NCBI RefSeq assembly: GCF_033547095.1
Contig: NZ_CP137852.1
Location: forward strand, 3,676,001 to 3,740,000
From: Sediminicoccus rosea
Lineage (GTDB): Bacteria; Pseudomonadota; Alphaproteobacteria; Acetobacterales; Acetobacteraceae
DNA: 64,000 nucleotides
Reading direction: 5' to 3'
The notes below the pieces were generated by a model. That model had not been told where the DNA came from. It did no database searches and saw nothing but the letters and a program-made list of their open reading frames with translations. Shown here one piece after another: positions 45,276-54,077 of the stretch. Every line of letters begins with the position of its first letter. Position 1 is the stretch's first letter. The translations under genes were made by a program, and so were the position numbers.

Positions 45276-46573
45276 GGCGCCTGCGGCTCTGGCCCCGCAC
45301 GCTCGCGGGGCGGATCACGCTGCTGCTGATCGGCGGGCTGACGCTGCTGCATATCGGCAGCATGGTCGTGCATGAACGCGCCCTGCATGGCGCAGAGGCA
45401 GGCGCACGGGTGGAACGCCTGGCCGAGCGGCTTTCGGCCGCAGCCGCGGCCATCGCCCCGCTGCCCGAGGCTGCGCGGGACGCCGCCGCGCACGCGCTCT
45501 CGCTTCCGGGCGTCGAACTGCATTGGGACCGCATGGCGCCGCTGCCGGACACGCCCCCGCCCGAGGCGTTGGCCGCCACCGCCAGCCGGATCGGTCCTGG
45601 CACGCGCATCGCATGGGACCCGAAGGCGGAGGCGGGCCACCGCGCGGTCGGCGCCGTCCCGCTGGGCGGCGAGGGCTGGCTCAGCTTCTCCGCCTCCTGG
45701 ATTGGGCCGGCCAGCCATGGGGCGGAGGCCGGCAATGCGCTCGCTTCCATGCTGGCCATGGCGCTCGGCATCGCCCTTGCCTCGGTGCTCGTCGTGCGCT
45801 GGATCACGCGGCCGCTGCGCCGACTGGCGGATGCGGCGGATGCCATCGGCCGTGACCTGCGCGCGCATCCGCTGCCGGAGGACGGCCCGCAGGAGGTGCG
45901 CCACGCGGCCCTGGCGTTCAATGCGATGCAGGGCCGCATCCGCCGCCTCGTCGAGGACCGGACCGAGGCGTTGGCCGCGATGAGCCACGACCTCCGCACG
46001 CCACTGGCCCGGCTGCGGCTGCGCGCCGGCTTCCTGCCCGACAGCGAGGATCGCGCCCGGATGGAGGCCGACATCGCCGAGATGGAGGCGATGGTCGAAC
46101 GCACGCTCGATTATATCCGCGAAGGGCGCGACGCCGAGCCGACACGGCCGGCGGATCTCTCGGCCATTCTGCACACCCTCGCCGCCGATGCGGCAGATCT
46201 CGGGCATGAGGTGATCTGCGAGGCGCCGGCGCGCGTCGTCCTGCCGCTACGGCGGCTCGCGGCGAAGCGGGCGCTCTCCAACCTGCTGGACAATGCGCTG
46301 ATCCATGGCGCGCCGCCCGTACGCCTGGCGCTACGCGATGCGGGCGTGGAGGTGGTGGTGGAGATTTCCGATGCGGGGCCGGGCATCGCCGAGGCAGATC
46401 GCGCGCGGGCGCTCGCCCCCTTCAGCCAGTTGGATGCGGCGCGCGGCAAGGGTGGATCGGGCCTGGGTCTCGCCATCGCGGCGCGCTTCGCCGAGGCGAG
46501 CGGCGGCCGGCTGGAGTTGGACCGGGCGCCCAGCGGCGGTCTGCTCGCGCGGCTGGTGCTGCCGCGCGGATAA
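45272..46573 (+). CDS. Sensor histidine kinase of the metal-responsive two-component system
   Basis: 433 residues. TM1 is at ~10-32 (GRITLLLIGGLTLLHIGSMV), a periplasmic sensor of ~120 residues follows, and TM2 is near ASMLAMALGIALASVLVVRW. HAMP comes next, then HisKA with MSHDLRTPLARLRL (His near 238) and HATPase with N-box SNLLDNALIHG, DAGPGI and GSGLGLAIAARF. All catalytic boxes are present. It is cotranscribed with the response regulator. The periplasmic domain contains few Cys or His, so the sensed ion is not evident. Confidence 0.9.
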   Translation: MRRLRLWPRTLAGRITLLLIGGLTLLHIGSMVVHERALHGAEAGARVERLAERLSAAAAAIAPLPEAARDAAAHALSLPGVELHWDRMAPLPDTPPPEALAATASRIGPGTRIAWDPKAEAGHRAVGAVPLGGEGWLSFSASWIGPASHGAEAGNALASMLAMALGIALASVLVVRWITRPLRRLADAADAIGRDLRAHPLPEDGPQEVRHAALAFNAMQGRIRRLVEDRTEALAAMSHDLRTPLARLRLRAGFLPDSEDRARMEADIAEMEAMVERTLDYIREGRDAEPTRPADLSAILHTLAADAADLGHEVICEAPARVVLPLRRLAAKRALSNLLDNALIHGAPPVRLALRDAGVEVVVEISDAGPGIAEADRARALAPFSQLDAARGKGGSGLGLAIAARFAEASGGRLELDRAPSGGLLARLVLPRG

Positions 46574-46588
46574 CGCACCGGGACCCCC

Positions 46589-46619
46589 TTGAACCTCCCA
46601 CAAGGGGAAGCCCCAGCTT
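46589..46619 (+). promoter_or_regulatory. Candidate CueR-type promoter/operator
   Basis: TTGAAC at 46589-46594 is followed by the dyad CTCCC-ACAA-GGGGAAG and then CAGCTT at 46614-46619, a 19-bp spacer. Long spacers with a CCTCCC/GGGGAAG-type dyad are typical of MerR-family copper promoters such as those bound by CueR/HmrR. It lies 29 bp before a CopZ-like gene. A cueR-like gene is at 51078. Confidence 0.45.
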
Positions 46620-46647
46620 CCGGGAGACGGCGAAGGAGGCCGCACCC

Positions 46648-46845
46648 ATGGTGACCATCTCGATCCCCAACATGACCTGCGGCGGCTGCGCGAAGGGCGT
46701 GCGGGCCACACTCCGGCAGGCTGCGCCGGATCTCGAGCTCGCGATTGATCTCGACCGCCGCGAGATCACCCTTGCCAGCGATGAGCCTGCGGCCCTGGTC
46801 GCGGCGCTGCGGGCCGATGGCTGGCAGGCGGAGGCGCGCGGCTGA
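46648..46845 (+). CDS. CopZ-like heavy-metal-associated (HMA) domain protein
   Basis: 65 residues forming a single ferredoxin-like HMA domain. The metal site is MTCGGC (Cys 11 and 14). Such proteins carry Cu(I) in the cytoplasm to a P-type ATPase or a regulator. The start has GGAGGCCG-type purines upstream. It follows the candidate CueR-type operator and is the first gene of the copper section. Confidence 0.85.
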   Translation: MVTISIPNMTCGGCAKGVRATLRQAAPDLELAIDLDRREITLASDEPAALVAALRADGWQAEARG

Positions 46846-46928
46846 GGCCCCGGCTGCAACACTATGTCATGCGCCTGCGCGGCAATGACGCACGCAAGGC
46901 GGCATCTTCGGCGATGGAAGGAACGCTC

Positions 46929-47429
46929 ATGACCCATCACCCCACGGCGCCAGGCCTCGGCATGCTGGCGATTGGCCGGCGCTCCCTGGCTGGCGCGTTC
47001 GGCCTTTTGCTCGCGGGCGGGGCCACGGCGCAGAGCTTGCGCGTCGAAGTCTGGCGCGATCCGCATTGCGGCTGCTGCGGGGCCTGGGTCAAGCATCTGC
47101 GCGACGAGGGCTTCGCGGTGGATGACCGCATCGTCCCCTCGGTCGCGCCCATCCGCCGCATGCTCGGCACGCCAGGCGACCTGCTCTCCTGCCACGCCGC
47201 GCGCATCGCCGGCTTCGCGCTGGAGGGGCATGTGCCCGCCCTGGCGGTGCGCCGCCTTCTGGCGACGCGGCCCGAGGGCATTGTCGGCCTCGCCGTCCCG
47301 GCCATGCCCATCGGCTCACCCGGGATGGAGGTGCCGGGCCAGCCGCCCGAGACCTATGACGTCATCGGCTGGCGGGCCGATGGCTCGCATGCCCCCTTCA
47401 TGCGCTTCACCGGCGCGCGCCCGGCCTGA
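46929..47429 (+). CDS. DUF411 metal-binding periplasmic protein
   Basis: 166 residues. An export signal (GRRSLAGAFGLLLAGGATAQ) is followed by the DUF411 body: VEVWRDPHCGCCGAWVKHL with a CGCC cluster (47-50), then LLSCHAARIAGFALEGHVPA and GLAVPAMPIGSPGME. DUF411 proteins are regularly found in copper and silver resistance loci and are thought to bind Cu(I) in the periplasm. The start at 46929 has GAAGGA upstream; a longer in-frame start at 46869 has no such site. Confidence 0.85.
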   Translation: MTHHPTAPGLGMLAIGRRSLAGAFGLLLAGGATAQSLRVEVWRDPHCGCCGAWVKHLRDEGFAVDDRIVPSVAPIRRMLGTPGDLLSCHAARIAGFALEGHVPALAVRRLLATRPEGIVGLAVPAMPIGSPGMEVPGQPPETYDVIGWRADGSHAPFMRFTGARPA

Positions 47430-47469
47430 GACCGCGCGCCATCACCAACAACCCCGCTGGAGACCCAAC

Positions 47470-48057
47470 ATGGCACGCATGATCCGCCTCACCGCCGCCG
47501 CCCTCCTGGCCATGGGCCTCACGGGCGGCGCCATCGCGCAAACCACGTCCGCGACCGGCACGGATCATGGGGCGCACCATCCCCCCGCACCGGCACAAGC
47601 AGCGCCCGCCCCTGCGCCTGGAGGGATGATGGGACAACGCGGCATGATGGGCGCCCATGCCGGGATGATGGGCCAGGCCGGCATGACGCATCATCACCAC
47701 ATGGGCGGGGCCGGCATGCAGCCCTTCCGCCGCATCGAGGGACAGCTCGCCTTCTTCCGCACTGAGCTGCGCATCACCGAGGCCCAGGCGCCGCAATGGA
47801 ACATCTTCGCGGATGCCGTGCGCGCCCAGGCCGAGCGCCTGCGCGGTGCGATGGAGGCGGCGATGCCCAGCACGCCCGCCCCGCTCTCCGCCCCGCAGCA
47901 GATGGAGCGCCGCATCGCGCTCGCCACGGCGCATCTGGAAGCAATGCGCGCCGTCAGCGCCGCCGCCGGCCCGCTCTACGCGGCGCTCACCGAGGAGCAG
48001 CGGCGCACGGCCGATGAGCTGATGGTCGAGCATATGCGGCCCATGCGGATGCGCTGA
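47470..48057 (+). CDS. Met/His-rich Spy/CpxP-like periplasmic protein
   Basis: 195 residues. The signal peptide is MARMIRLTAAALLAMGLTGG ending in AIAQ. Residues ~30-80 are rich in Met and His (GMMGQRGMMGAHAGMMGQ, HHHHMGG), a likely Cu(I)/Ag(I) binding stretch. The C-terminal part is helical with LRITEAQAPQW and LTEEQRRTADEL, matching the LTxxQ motifs of the Spy/CpxP family. A periplasmic copper sponge or chaperone role is likely. It follows DUF411 by 40 bp. Confidence 0.8.
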   Translation: MARMIRLTAAALLAMGLTGGAIAQTTSATGTDHGAHHPPAPAQAAPAPAPGGMMGQRGMMGAHAGMMGQAGMTHHHHMGGAGMQPFRRIEGQLAFFRTELRITEAQAPQWNIFADAVRAQAERLRGAMEAAMPSTPAPLSAPQQMERRIALATAHLEAMRAVSAAAGPLYAALTEEQRRTADELMVEHMRPMRMR

Positions 48058-48260
48058 GGCCAGCGCCATTCGGCCGTGGCGGGAGCATCACGCGACCGCC
48101 CCGGCTGCCTGAAAGCCTGCCCCGGCGAAACGATCCCCCCAGATGGCGAAGTCGCGCATCAACCGCGTGATGCGCCGCCATGCGCCTGGCCCGCGAGACG
48201 CCACGCCTACGCGACGCAACCCTACAGGAACATGACAAAACATCTCAGCGGCATTCTGCC

Positions 48261-48291
48261 GTTGACCCTCCCAACGTCAGACTCAACACAA
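48261..48291 (+). promoter_or_regulatory. Possible second copper-responsive promoter
   Basis: TTGACCCTCCCAACGTCAGA resembles the left half of the site at 46589 (TTGAACCTCCC) and lies 36 bp before the second CopZ-like gene. The right half of the dyad and the -10 are weak, so this is tentative. Confidence 0.3.
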
Positions 48292-48326
48292 GCCTGTCTC
48301 CCGCCACGATGCGACAGGAGACAGAG

Positions 48327-48527
48327 ATGCATCGCTTCCACATCCCGAACATGAGCTGCGGCCATTGCGTGACGAAGATCACGCAGGCCGTCCACTCGGC
48401 CGATCCCGGGGCCCGGCTCCAGGACGACCTCGACGCGCGGAGCGTCACGATCACCAGTAGCGCCAGCGCTGCCGTGCTTGCGGCCGCCATCGCCGCCGCC
48501 GGCTATGCCAACACCCTCCAGGCCTGA
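48327..48527 (+). CDS. CopZ-like copper chaperone (HMA domain)
   Basis: 66 residues. [14 protein letters not shown] carries the Cys pair at 11 and 14; the rest forms the standard HMA fold with a short C-terminal GYANTL strand. The start at 48327 has CAGGAGA upstream; a longer frame begins earlier without a site. It lies 16 bp before the CopA gene, so it probably hands Cu(I) directly to that ATPase. Confidence 0.88.
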   Translation: MHRFHIPNMSCGHCVTKITQAVHSADPGARLQDDLDARSVTITSSASAAVLAAAIAAAGYANTLQA

Positions 48528-48543
48528 AGCAGGAGCAACCGCC

Positions 48544-51078
48544 ATGGCCCCCGATACCCACATGCCCCGGTGGAACCCCGAGACGCCGGGCATTCCCCTT
48601 CCCACCGCGGCGCTCTCCCTCCCCATCGAGGGCATGACCTGCGCCTCCTGCGTCCGCCGCGTGGAGCAGGCCATCGCCGCCGTGCCGGGCGTGGCCGCCG
48701 TCAGCGTGAACCTCGCCACCGAACGGGCCGATCTGCGCTTCAACGGCACGCCGGACCTGGCCGCGGTGCTGGGCGCCGTCCGCCAGGCCGGCTACGGCGT
48801 CGGCACGGAGACGACCGACCTCGCCATCCAGGGCATGACCTGCGCCTCCTGCGTCGGGCGCGTCGAGCGCGCGCTGCGGGAGGTTCCGGGCGTCACGGAT
48901 GCGGCGGTGAACCTCGCGACCCAGCGCGCCCGCGTCTCGCACCTGCCCCACGTCGCCGCCACGGCGCTGATCGAGGCGGTGCGCGGCGCCGGCTATGAGG
49001 CCGAAGCGCTCGATGCCGGGCCTGCGGCGGATCGTGGCGACCGCGAGCGTGCCGCCCGCGCGGCCGAGATGGACAGCCTGGCGCGCAGCCTCGGCCTCGC
49101 CGCCGTGCTCACGCTGCCGCTGATGGCGCTGGAGATGGGCGCCCATCTCTCCATGACGCTGCACCACGCCATCCGCGACAGCATCGGCTTCGCGCTGAGC
49201 TGGCGGATCCAGTTCGTGCTCGCCGCCCTGGTGATGTTCATCCCCGGCCTGCGCTTCCAGACCAAGGGCTGGCGCGCGCTGCTGCGCGGCGCGCCGGACA
49301 TGAACTCGCTCGTCGCGATCGGCACCGGCGCCGCCTTCGCCTATTCCACCGTCGCCACCTTCGCGCCCGGCCTGCTGCCGCAGGGCGCACGGCACGTCTT
49401 TTTCGAGGCGGCCGCCGTGATCGTCACCCTCATCCTGCTCGGCCGTTGGCTGGAGGCGCGGAGCAAGGGGCGCACCTCCGAGGCGATCCGGCGGCTGATG
49501 GGCCTGCAGCCCCCCATCGCGCGGGTGCTGCGCGACGGCCAGGAGCAGGAGATCCCCGTGGCGCAGCTGCTGGCCGGCGACATCGTGCTGGTGCGGCCGG
49601 GCGAGCGCATCCCGGCCGATGGCGAGGTGACCGAGGGCGCCTCCTTCGTGGACGAGGCGATGATCACGGGCGAGCCCGTGCCCGTCGCGAAGGGCCCGGG
49701 TGCCAGCGTCACCGGCGGCACGGTGAACGGGAACGGCGCCTTCCGCTTCCGCGCCACCGCGGTGGGCGGGGAGACCCTGCTCGCGCAGATCGTGCGCATG
49801 GTGGAGCAGGCGCAGGGGTCGAAGCTGCCCATCCAGGCGCTGGTGGACCGCGTGACCATGTGGTTCGTGCCGGCGGTGCTGGGGCTCGCGGCACTCACCC
49901 TCGGCGTGTGGCTGGCCTTCGGCCCGGAGCCGGCGCTCGCCTTCGCGCTGGTGAACGCGGTCGCGGTGCTCATCATCGCTTGCCCCTGCGCCATGGGCCT
50001 GGCCACGCCAACCTCGATCATGGTCGGCACGGGCCGGGCGGCGGAGCTCGGCGTGCTGTTCCGCAAGGGCGAGGCGCTGCAGGGCCTGCGGGATGTCGAG
50101 GTCGTCGCGCTGGACAAGACCGGCACGCTCACGGAAGGCCGGCCGAGCCTGACCGACCTCATGGTCCGGCCGGGTGAGGATGAGGCGGCGATCCTGGCGC
50201 TGGTCGCGGCGGTCGAGGCGCGGTCGGAGCATCCGGTCGCGCAGGCCATCCTCGCCGCGGCGCGGTCACGGGGGCTCACGCTGGCCGAGGCGACGGATTT
50301 CGAGGCGGTGCCCGGCTTCGGCGCCACGGCGCTGGTGCAGGGCCGGCGCGTCGCGGTGGGGGCCGATCGCCACATGGCGCGGCTGGGCCTCGACGTGGCG
50401 CCCTTCGCGGCCACGGCGGCGATGCTGGCCGACCAGGGCCGCACGCCGCTCTACGCGGCTGTGGATGGGCGCCTCGTGGCGGCACTCGCGGTCGCTGATC
50501 CGGTGAAGCGGGGCACGCCCGCCGCACTCGCCGCGCTCAGGGCGCAGGGCCTGCGCATCGCCATGGTGACCGGCGACAACCGGCGCACGGCGGAGGTCAT
50601 CGCGCGGCAGCTCGGGATCGAGGAAGTGGTGGCCGAGGTGCTGCCGGACGGCAAGGTCGCCGCCGTCGAGGGTCTGCGCGAAGGTGGGCGGAAGGTCGCC
50701 TTCGTCGGCGATGGCATCAACGACGCGCCGGCGCTCGCCGCCGCCGATGTCGGCCTGGCGGTCGGCACCGGCACGGACATCGCGATCGAGAGCGCCGATG
50801 TGGTGCTGATGTCCGGCGACCTGGGCGCCGTGGCGACGGCCTTCGGGATCAGCCGGGCGACGATGGCCAATATCCGGCAGAATCTCTTCTGGGCCTTCGG
50901 CTATAATGTCGCGCTGATCCCGGTCGCCGCGGGGGTGCTCTGGCCCTTCGGCGGCACGCTGCTCTCGCCCATGCTGGCGGCGGCGGCGATGGGTCTCAGC
51001 AGCGTCTTCGTGCTGGCGAACGCACTTCGGCTGCGGCGGTTCCAACCCGCCGCGGCCACCACGCGGGAGGAAGGGTGA
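48544..51078 (+). CDS. copA: Copper-exporting P1B-type ATPase (CopA)
   Basis: 844 residues. Two N-terminal HMA domains each have GMTCASC (Cys 33/36 and ~100/103). Eight membrane segments are expected. The transport motif is CPC within [12 protein letters not shown] (~480-482). The phosphorylated Asp is D524 in [18 protein letters not shown] supplies the HP of the nucleotide domain and [10 protein letters not shown] the hinge. TM7 YNV and TM8 MGLSS are present, the Cu(I) subclass pattern. It pumps Cu(I) or Ag(I) out of the cytoplasm. AGGAG precedes the start. Its stop overlaps the cueR start. Confidence 0.93.
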   Translation: MAPDTHMPRWNPETPGIPLPTAALSLPIEGMTCASCVRRVEQAIAAVPGVAAVSVNLATERADLRFNGTPDLAAVLGAVRQAGYGVGTETTDLAIQGMTCASCVGRVERALREVPGVTDAAVNLATQRARVSHLPHVAATALIEAVRGAGYEAEALDAGPAADRGDRERAARAAEMDSLARSLGLAAVLTLPLMALEMGAHLSMTLHHAIRDSIGFALSWRIQFVLAALVMFIPGLRFQTKGWRALLRGAPDMNSLVAIGTGAAFAYSTVATFAPGLLPQGARHVFFEAAAVIVTLILLGRWLEARSKGRTSEAIRRLMGLQPPIARVLRDGQEQEIPVAQLLAGDIVLVRPGERIPADGEVTEGASFVDEAMITGEPVPVAKGPGASVTGGTVNGNGAFRFRATAVGGETLLAQIVRMVEQAQGSKLPIQALVDRVTMWFVPAVLGLAALTLGVWLAFGPEPALAFALVNAVAVLIIACPCAMGLATPTSIMVGTGRAAELGVLFRKGEALQGLRDVEVVALDKTGTLTEGRPSLTDLMVRPGEDEAAILALVAAVEARSEHPVAQAILAAARSRGLTLAEATDFEAVPGFGATALVQGRRVAVGADRHMARLGLDVAPFAATAAMLADQGRTPLYAAVDGRLVAALAVADPVKRGTPAALAALRAQGLRIAMVTGDNRRTAEVIARQLGIEEVVAEVLPDGKVAAVEGLREGGRKVAFVGDGINDAPALAAADVGLAVGTGTDIAIESADVVLMSGDLGAVATAFGISRATMANIRQNLFWAFGYNVALIPVAAGVLWPFGGTLLSPMLAAAAMGLSSVFVLANALRLRRFQPAAATTREEG

Positions 51079-51557
51079 TGAACATCGGCGAAGCGGCGCG
51101 GCTCTCGGGCGTCTCGGTGAAGATGATCCGCCATTACGAGTCCGTCGGCCTTCTGCCGGCGGTGATCCGGACCGAGAGCGGCTACCGTGTCTATCGGCCC
51201 GAAGACGTGCATGCGCTGCGCTTCATCCGCAACGCCCGCGACCTGGGCTTCCCGTTGGCCGAGATCCAGGACCTGCTCGGCCTGTGGCGAGACCGCGCCC
51301 GCAGCAGCGCCGAGGTGAAGCGCCTCGCCCAGGCGCATGTCAGCGCGATCGATGCGAAGGTGAGAGCGCTGCAGGCGATGGGTGACACGCTTCGGCACCT
51401 GGCAGCGGCGTGCCATGGGGACCACAGGCCCGATTGCCCGATCTTGGATGGCATTTTGGGGGCCGGCGAGGATGATGGCCAGGATCGCGTCAGGAATGGT
51501 CATGCGGAGACGCTCTTGCATCTCGGCGTCAGCGCGGTGGGTGACCCGAAGCGATGA
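51078..51557 (+). CDS. cueR: Copper-responsive MerR-family regulator (CueR/HmrR)
   Basis: 159 residues. The N-terminal HTH is [20 protein letters not shown] and a coiled-coil dimerisation helix follows. The metal loop ACHGDHRPDCPILDG places Cys at 112 and 120 when translation starts at 51078, the same positions and spacing as the Cu(I) site of CueR. This supports the ATG at 51078 over the GTG one codon earlier. It is coupled to copA by overlap and likely controls the candidate operators at 46589 and 48261. The C-terminal tail after PILDG is longer than usual and ends ~170 bp before the IS3 element. Confidence 0.88.
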   Translation: MNIGEAARLSGVSVKMIRHYESVGLLPAVIRTESGYRVYRPEDVHALRFIRNARDLGFPLAEIQDLLGLWRDRARSSAEVKRLAQAHVSAIDAKVRALQAMGDTLRHLAAACHGDHRPDCPILDGILGAGEDDGQDRVRNGHAETLLHLGVSAVGDPKR

Positions 51558-51753
51558 TGACTCCTGGACGAGGCGGTAGGCGGCGGGGTGGATGGGGTCC
51601 TCAAGGGCGTGCGGTGGGCAGCCGGTTGGATCTGCGAAGACGACTTCGTAGATCGTGAAACACGCATAAGCCCGCTGCTTCTGCGGCCCTGAAAAGAGAA
51701 GTGCCGCCGATCCATTGGATTGACAGGTGACGTGCCCCCCTTGATGTATCCAC

Positions 51754-52644
51754 TCAGACGGAGAGTCCTCTGCGTTGATGTCTGATGGTTGATGGGATGG
51801 CAACGGGGTTGGGGGCATGCCCCCAACCCGGTTGGCCGGCGATCTCGGCGGGGGGCCGCCCGCCCAGCTTCGAGTGCGGCCGGATGGTGTTGTAGTCCTG
51901 CCGCCAGGTGGCCAGTACCGCCCGGGCCTGCGGCATCGACGTGAACAACGTCTCGTTGAGGCACTCATCCCGCAGGCGGCCGTTGAAGCTCTCGACGAAC
52001 GCGTTCTGGGTGGGCTTCCCGGGGGCGATGTAGTGCCACTCCACCTGCCGCTCCTGCGACCAGCGCAGGATCGACGTCGACGTCAGTTCCGTGCCGTTGT
52101 CACTGACCACCGCCAAAGGCTTCCCGCGGAGCGCCACAATCGCATCGAGTTCACGGGCCACCCTCGCACCCGACAGCGAGGTGTCGGCCACCAGTGCCAG
52201 GCATTCGCGTGTGAAGTCGTCCACCACGCACAGGATGCGGAACCGCCGACCACAGCCCAGCGCGTCGGACACGAAGTCCAGCGACCAGCGCTGGTTCGGC
52301 CCCTGCGGCAGCACCATCGGCGCCCTGGTGCCCAGCGCCCGCTTACGGCCCCCGCGGCGGCGCACCTTGAGCCCCTCCTCGCGGTAGAGCCGCAGCAGCT
52401 TCTTGTGGTTCGGCGCGAGGCCCTCGCGGGCCAGCAAATAGCCCAGACGCCGATACCCGAACCGGCGACGCTCGGCCGCCAGCTCCCGCAGCCGCTGCCG
52501 CAGGCCAGCGTCATCCGCCCGGCTCGGCTGATACCGCGCCACCCGCCGGGCGATGCCGATCAGATCACACGCCCGACGCTCGCTCAGCCCGTGACACTCC
52601 CGGGCATGGGCGACCGCGTTCCGCTTCGCGCCGGGCGTCACCAT
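51754..52644 (-). CDS. IS3-family transposase orfB (DDE catalytic part)
   Basis: 296 residues. The N-terminal HTH_21 region is [20 protein letters not shown]. The DDE core follows, with Asp in VVDDFTREC, Asp in VVSDNGTEL and Glu in [32 protein letters not shown] near the end is typical of IS3 integrase cores. All catalytic residues are intact, so the element may be active. The complete enzyme is probably an OrfAB fusion made by -1 frameshifting at the seven-A run (minus strand) at 52644-52650. Confidence 0.92.
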   Translation of the reverse strand: MVTPGAKRNAVAHARECHGLSERRACDLIGIARRVARYQPSRADDAGLRQRLRELAAERRRFGYRRLGYLLAREGLAPNHKKLLRLYREEGLKVRRRGGRKRALGTRAPMVLPQGPNQRWSLDFVSDALGCGRRFRILCVVDDFTRECLALVADTSLSGARVARELDAIVALRGKPLAVVSDNGTELTSTSILRWSQERQVEWHYIAPGKPTQNAFVESFNGRLRDECLNETLFTSMPQARAVLATWRQDYNTIRPHSKLGGRPPAEIAGQPGWGHAPNPVAIPSTIRHQRRGLSV

Positions 52645-52904
52645 TTTTTTGTCGAGATGTCCTTCAGCACCGCGATGTCCAGCATCGCTTCCGCCAGCAG
52701 CTTCTTGAGCTTGGCGTTCTCCTCTTCCAACGTCCGCAGCCGCTTGGCCTCAGTCACCTCAAGGCCGCCAAACTTCGCCTTCCACTTGTAGAAGGTCGCG
52801 CCGCTGATGCCGTGCCGCCGGCACACATCCGCCGTAGCCGCACCGGCCTCCTGCTCTTTCAAAATCCCGATGATCTGCTCATCGCTAAACCTGCTGCGCT
52901 TCAT
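52638..52904 (-). CDS. IS3-family transposase orfA (HTH protein)
   Basis: 88 residues. An N-terminal HTH ([36 protein letters not shown]) is followed by a leucine-zipper-like segment ([20 protein letters not shown]). It ends STKKW over a run of seven A, the slippery site for making the OrfAB fusion, and overlaps the orfB start by 7 bp. Confidence 0.9.
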   Translation of the reverse strand: MKRSRFSDEQIIGILKEQEAGAATADVCRRHGISGATFYKWKAKFGGLEVTEAKRLRTLEEENAKLKKLLAEAMLDIAVLKDISTKKW

Positions 52905-52967
52905 TCGTCCGTCCTTCGCTGGATCGGACTCTACCGAAAAATGGCACCACTTCAGGGGAGCACGTCA

Positions 52968-53288
52968 GCCGGTAAGGCAGAGTGTGAGGCTACGCTTCCC
53001 TCATCGACCAAGCCAGGCCCCGCAAGTTCGCGAGAAGAGCTGATCGCGTACAGACGCCATGCGGTTCACACCATCGGCAACCTGACGCTCCATACGCGGG
53101 CGCTCGGCACGTCCCTCGGAAATGGCTCCTACGACACGAAGAGGGCCGAGTTCACGAAGCACATCCAGCTTCAGATCACCAAGCCAATGACCGAACCAGG
53201 AAAGGATGGCTGGGATGAAGGGGCCATCAGAAAGCGGAGCGCTTGGTTGTTCGAACAGGCCAAAAAGGCATGGCCGGCGCCCGGATAG
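52968..53288 (+). pseudogene. C-terminal remnant of a GmrSD/DUF262-DUF1524-type restriction protein
   Basis: The frame enters directly from the right end of the IS3 element and runs 106 codons to a stop. HTIGNLTLHTRALGTSLGNG, then YDTKRAEFTKHI and IRKRSAWLFEQAKKAWP, match the end of the DUF1524 (HNH-like) domain of GmrSD-type modification-dependent restriction enzymes. The DUF262 ATPase part and the main HNH residues are lost, so the gene is dead. It marks a former defence gene in the island, cut off by the IS or by a deletion beside it. Confidence 0.75.
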
Positions 53289-53652
53289 GCCTACACCGTT
53301 CCCGCGTATCGGCGGCTCAGAGAAGCGTGTGCGCTTGGCCTTCGCGATTGTAGCGCCTTCGGCAACCTGTCGTTGCGTCGTGGAAGCGCAGCGGGTCGAT
53401 GGCACAACACTCATTGGCGCACTCAGACGGCCAGCGCCTGAACACCAAGAAAATCACTTAATTCATTGATTAATAATAATTTTATTGGTATACATGGTGG
53501 TGAGCGCGGCGTACGCGCTCACCCTCCCCACAACCAGGATCAATAATGACCCCAGCACCACGGGGCGCCGGCTACATGCCGTGCGCTCTGGGGCGCGCGG
53601 CCGCATGCCGGCTGCACGTCCCCCACCTCAACACCAAGGCTGGAGGCCAGCC
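53289..53652. other. Intergenic region with AT-rich promoter patch
   Basis: No gene recognised. The region 53455-53495 is strikingly AT-rich within GC-rich DNA and holds the promoter listed separately. An in-frame ATG at 53485 could extend the next gene, but that extension has no family and lacks a ribosome-binding site. Confidence 0.5.
53466..53494 (+). promoter_or_regulatory. Strong sigma-70-like promoter
   Basis: TTGATT at 53466-53471 and TATACA at 53489-53494 are separated by exactly 17 bp inside an AT-rich stretch. It lies upstream of the RHH gene and, after a terminator, the Prim-Pol gene. Confidence 0.6.
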
Positions 53653-53931
53653 ATGAGCAACCCTCCGAAATCGGTACCACCAGCGGACCCGCCCCAACCG
53701 GCTCTGGATCTCCCGGACCCTCCGCCTCCCGGCCCTGCACGCCGCCGAGGTGCGAGGATCCTGCGCGGGACCACAGCCGATGGGCGGATCGGCCAGACCC
53801 TGCGCCTCGATCCAGGCGCATGGGAGCAACTGAAGGTTCTCGCGGCCAAGGAGCGCAAGAACGCTCACGACCTTTTGGTCGAGGCGGTCAACATGCTCTT
53901 CACGCACCGAGGCTTTCCTCCCATCGCCTGA
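53653..53931 (+). CDS. Small ribbon-helix-helix-like DNA-binding protein
   Basis: 92 residues. A Pro-rich N-terminal half (~1-37) is followed by basic ARRRGARILRG and a C-terminal RHH-like module: a beta strand IGQTLRLDPGAWEQLKVLA, then helices KERKNAHDLLVEAVNMLF. Plasmid partition and copy-control proteins and many antitoxins have this shape. It is preceded by TGGAGG and a strong promoter, and followed by a perfect hairpin terminator, so it is expressed alone. A regulator of the adjacent replication or integration genes is plausible. Confidence 0.7.
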   Translation: MSNPPKSVPPADPPQPALDLPDPPPPGPARRRGARILRGTTADGRIGQTLRLDPGAWEQLKVLAAKERKNAHDLLVEAVNMLFTHRGFPPIA

Positions 53932-53954
53932 CACAACCGACCAGGCACCCCAAC

Positions 53955-53986
53955 GAAACGGCCCCGACGAAAGTCGGGGCCGTTTC
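53955..53986 (+). terminator. Rho-independent-like terminator after the RHH gene
   Basis: The perfect stem GAAACGGCCCCGAC (53955-53968) pairs with GTCGGGGCCGTTTC (53973-53986) around a GAAA tetraloop. A short T-containing tail (TGCGTTTC) follows. It separates the RHH gene from the Prim-Pol gene. Confidence 0.8.
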
Positions 53987-54077
53987 TGCGTTTCGGGGGG
54001 GGGGCGCGATGACGCGGTTGGGAGAAATCGACACCAGGTGAAACCTCCACGCGCCGGGGCGGCGGCAGCGATCGGGC

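Larger units (their letters stand above)
51728..52967 (-). mobile_element. Complete IS3-family insertion sequence (1240 bp)
   Basis: The terminal inverted repeats are visible: TGACGTGCCCCCCTTGATGT from 51728, and the complement of the right end, TGACGTGCTCCCCTGAAGT, ending at 52967. Inside lie orfA and orfB of an IS3 element. No direct repeat flanks the ends (ACAGG on the left, GCCGG on the right). The right end interrupts a restriction-type gene. A decayed relative lies at 11765-12571. Confidence 0.88.

Noticed and set aside
46869..46928. Longer N-terminus for the DUF411 protein
   Set aside because: The extension lacks a ribosome-binding site and would bury the export signal; the ATG at 46929 has GAAGGA upstream.
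51440..51730. Possible minus-strand gene fragment overlapping the end of cueR (ALLFSGPQKQRAYACFTIYE)
   Set aside because: The composition looks almost protein-like, but it has no start, no family, and conflicts with the conserved plus-strand regulator. It may be a relic or the source of the long CueR tail.
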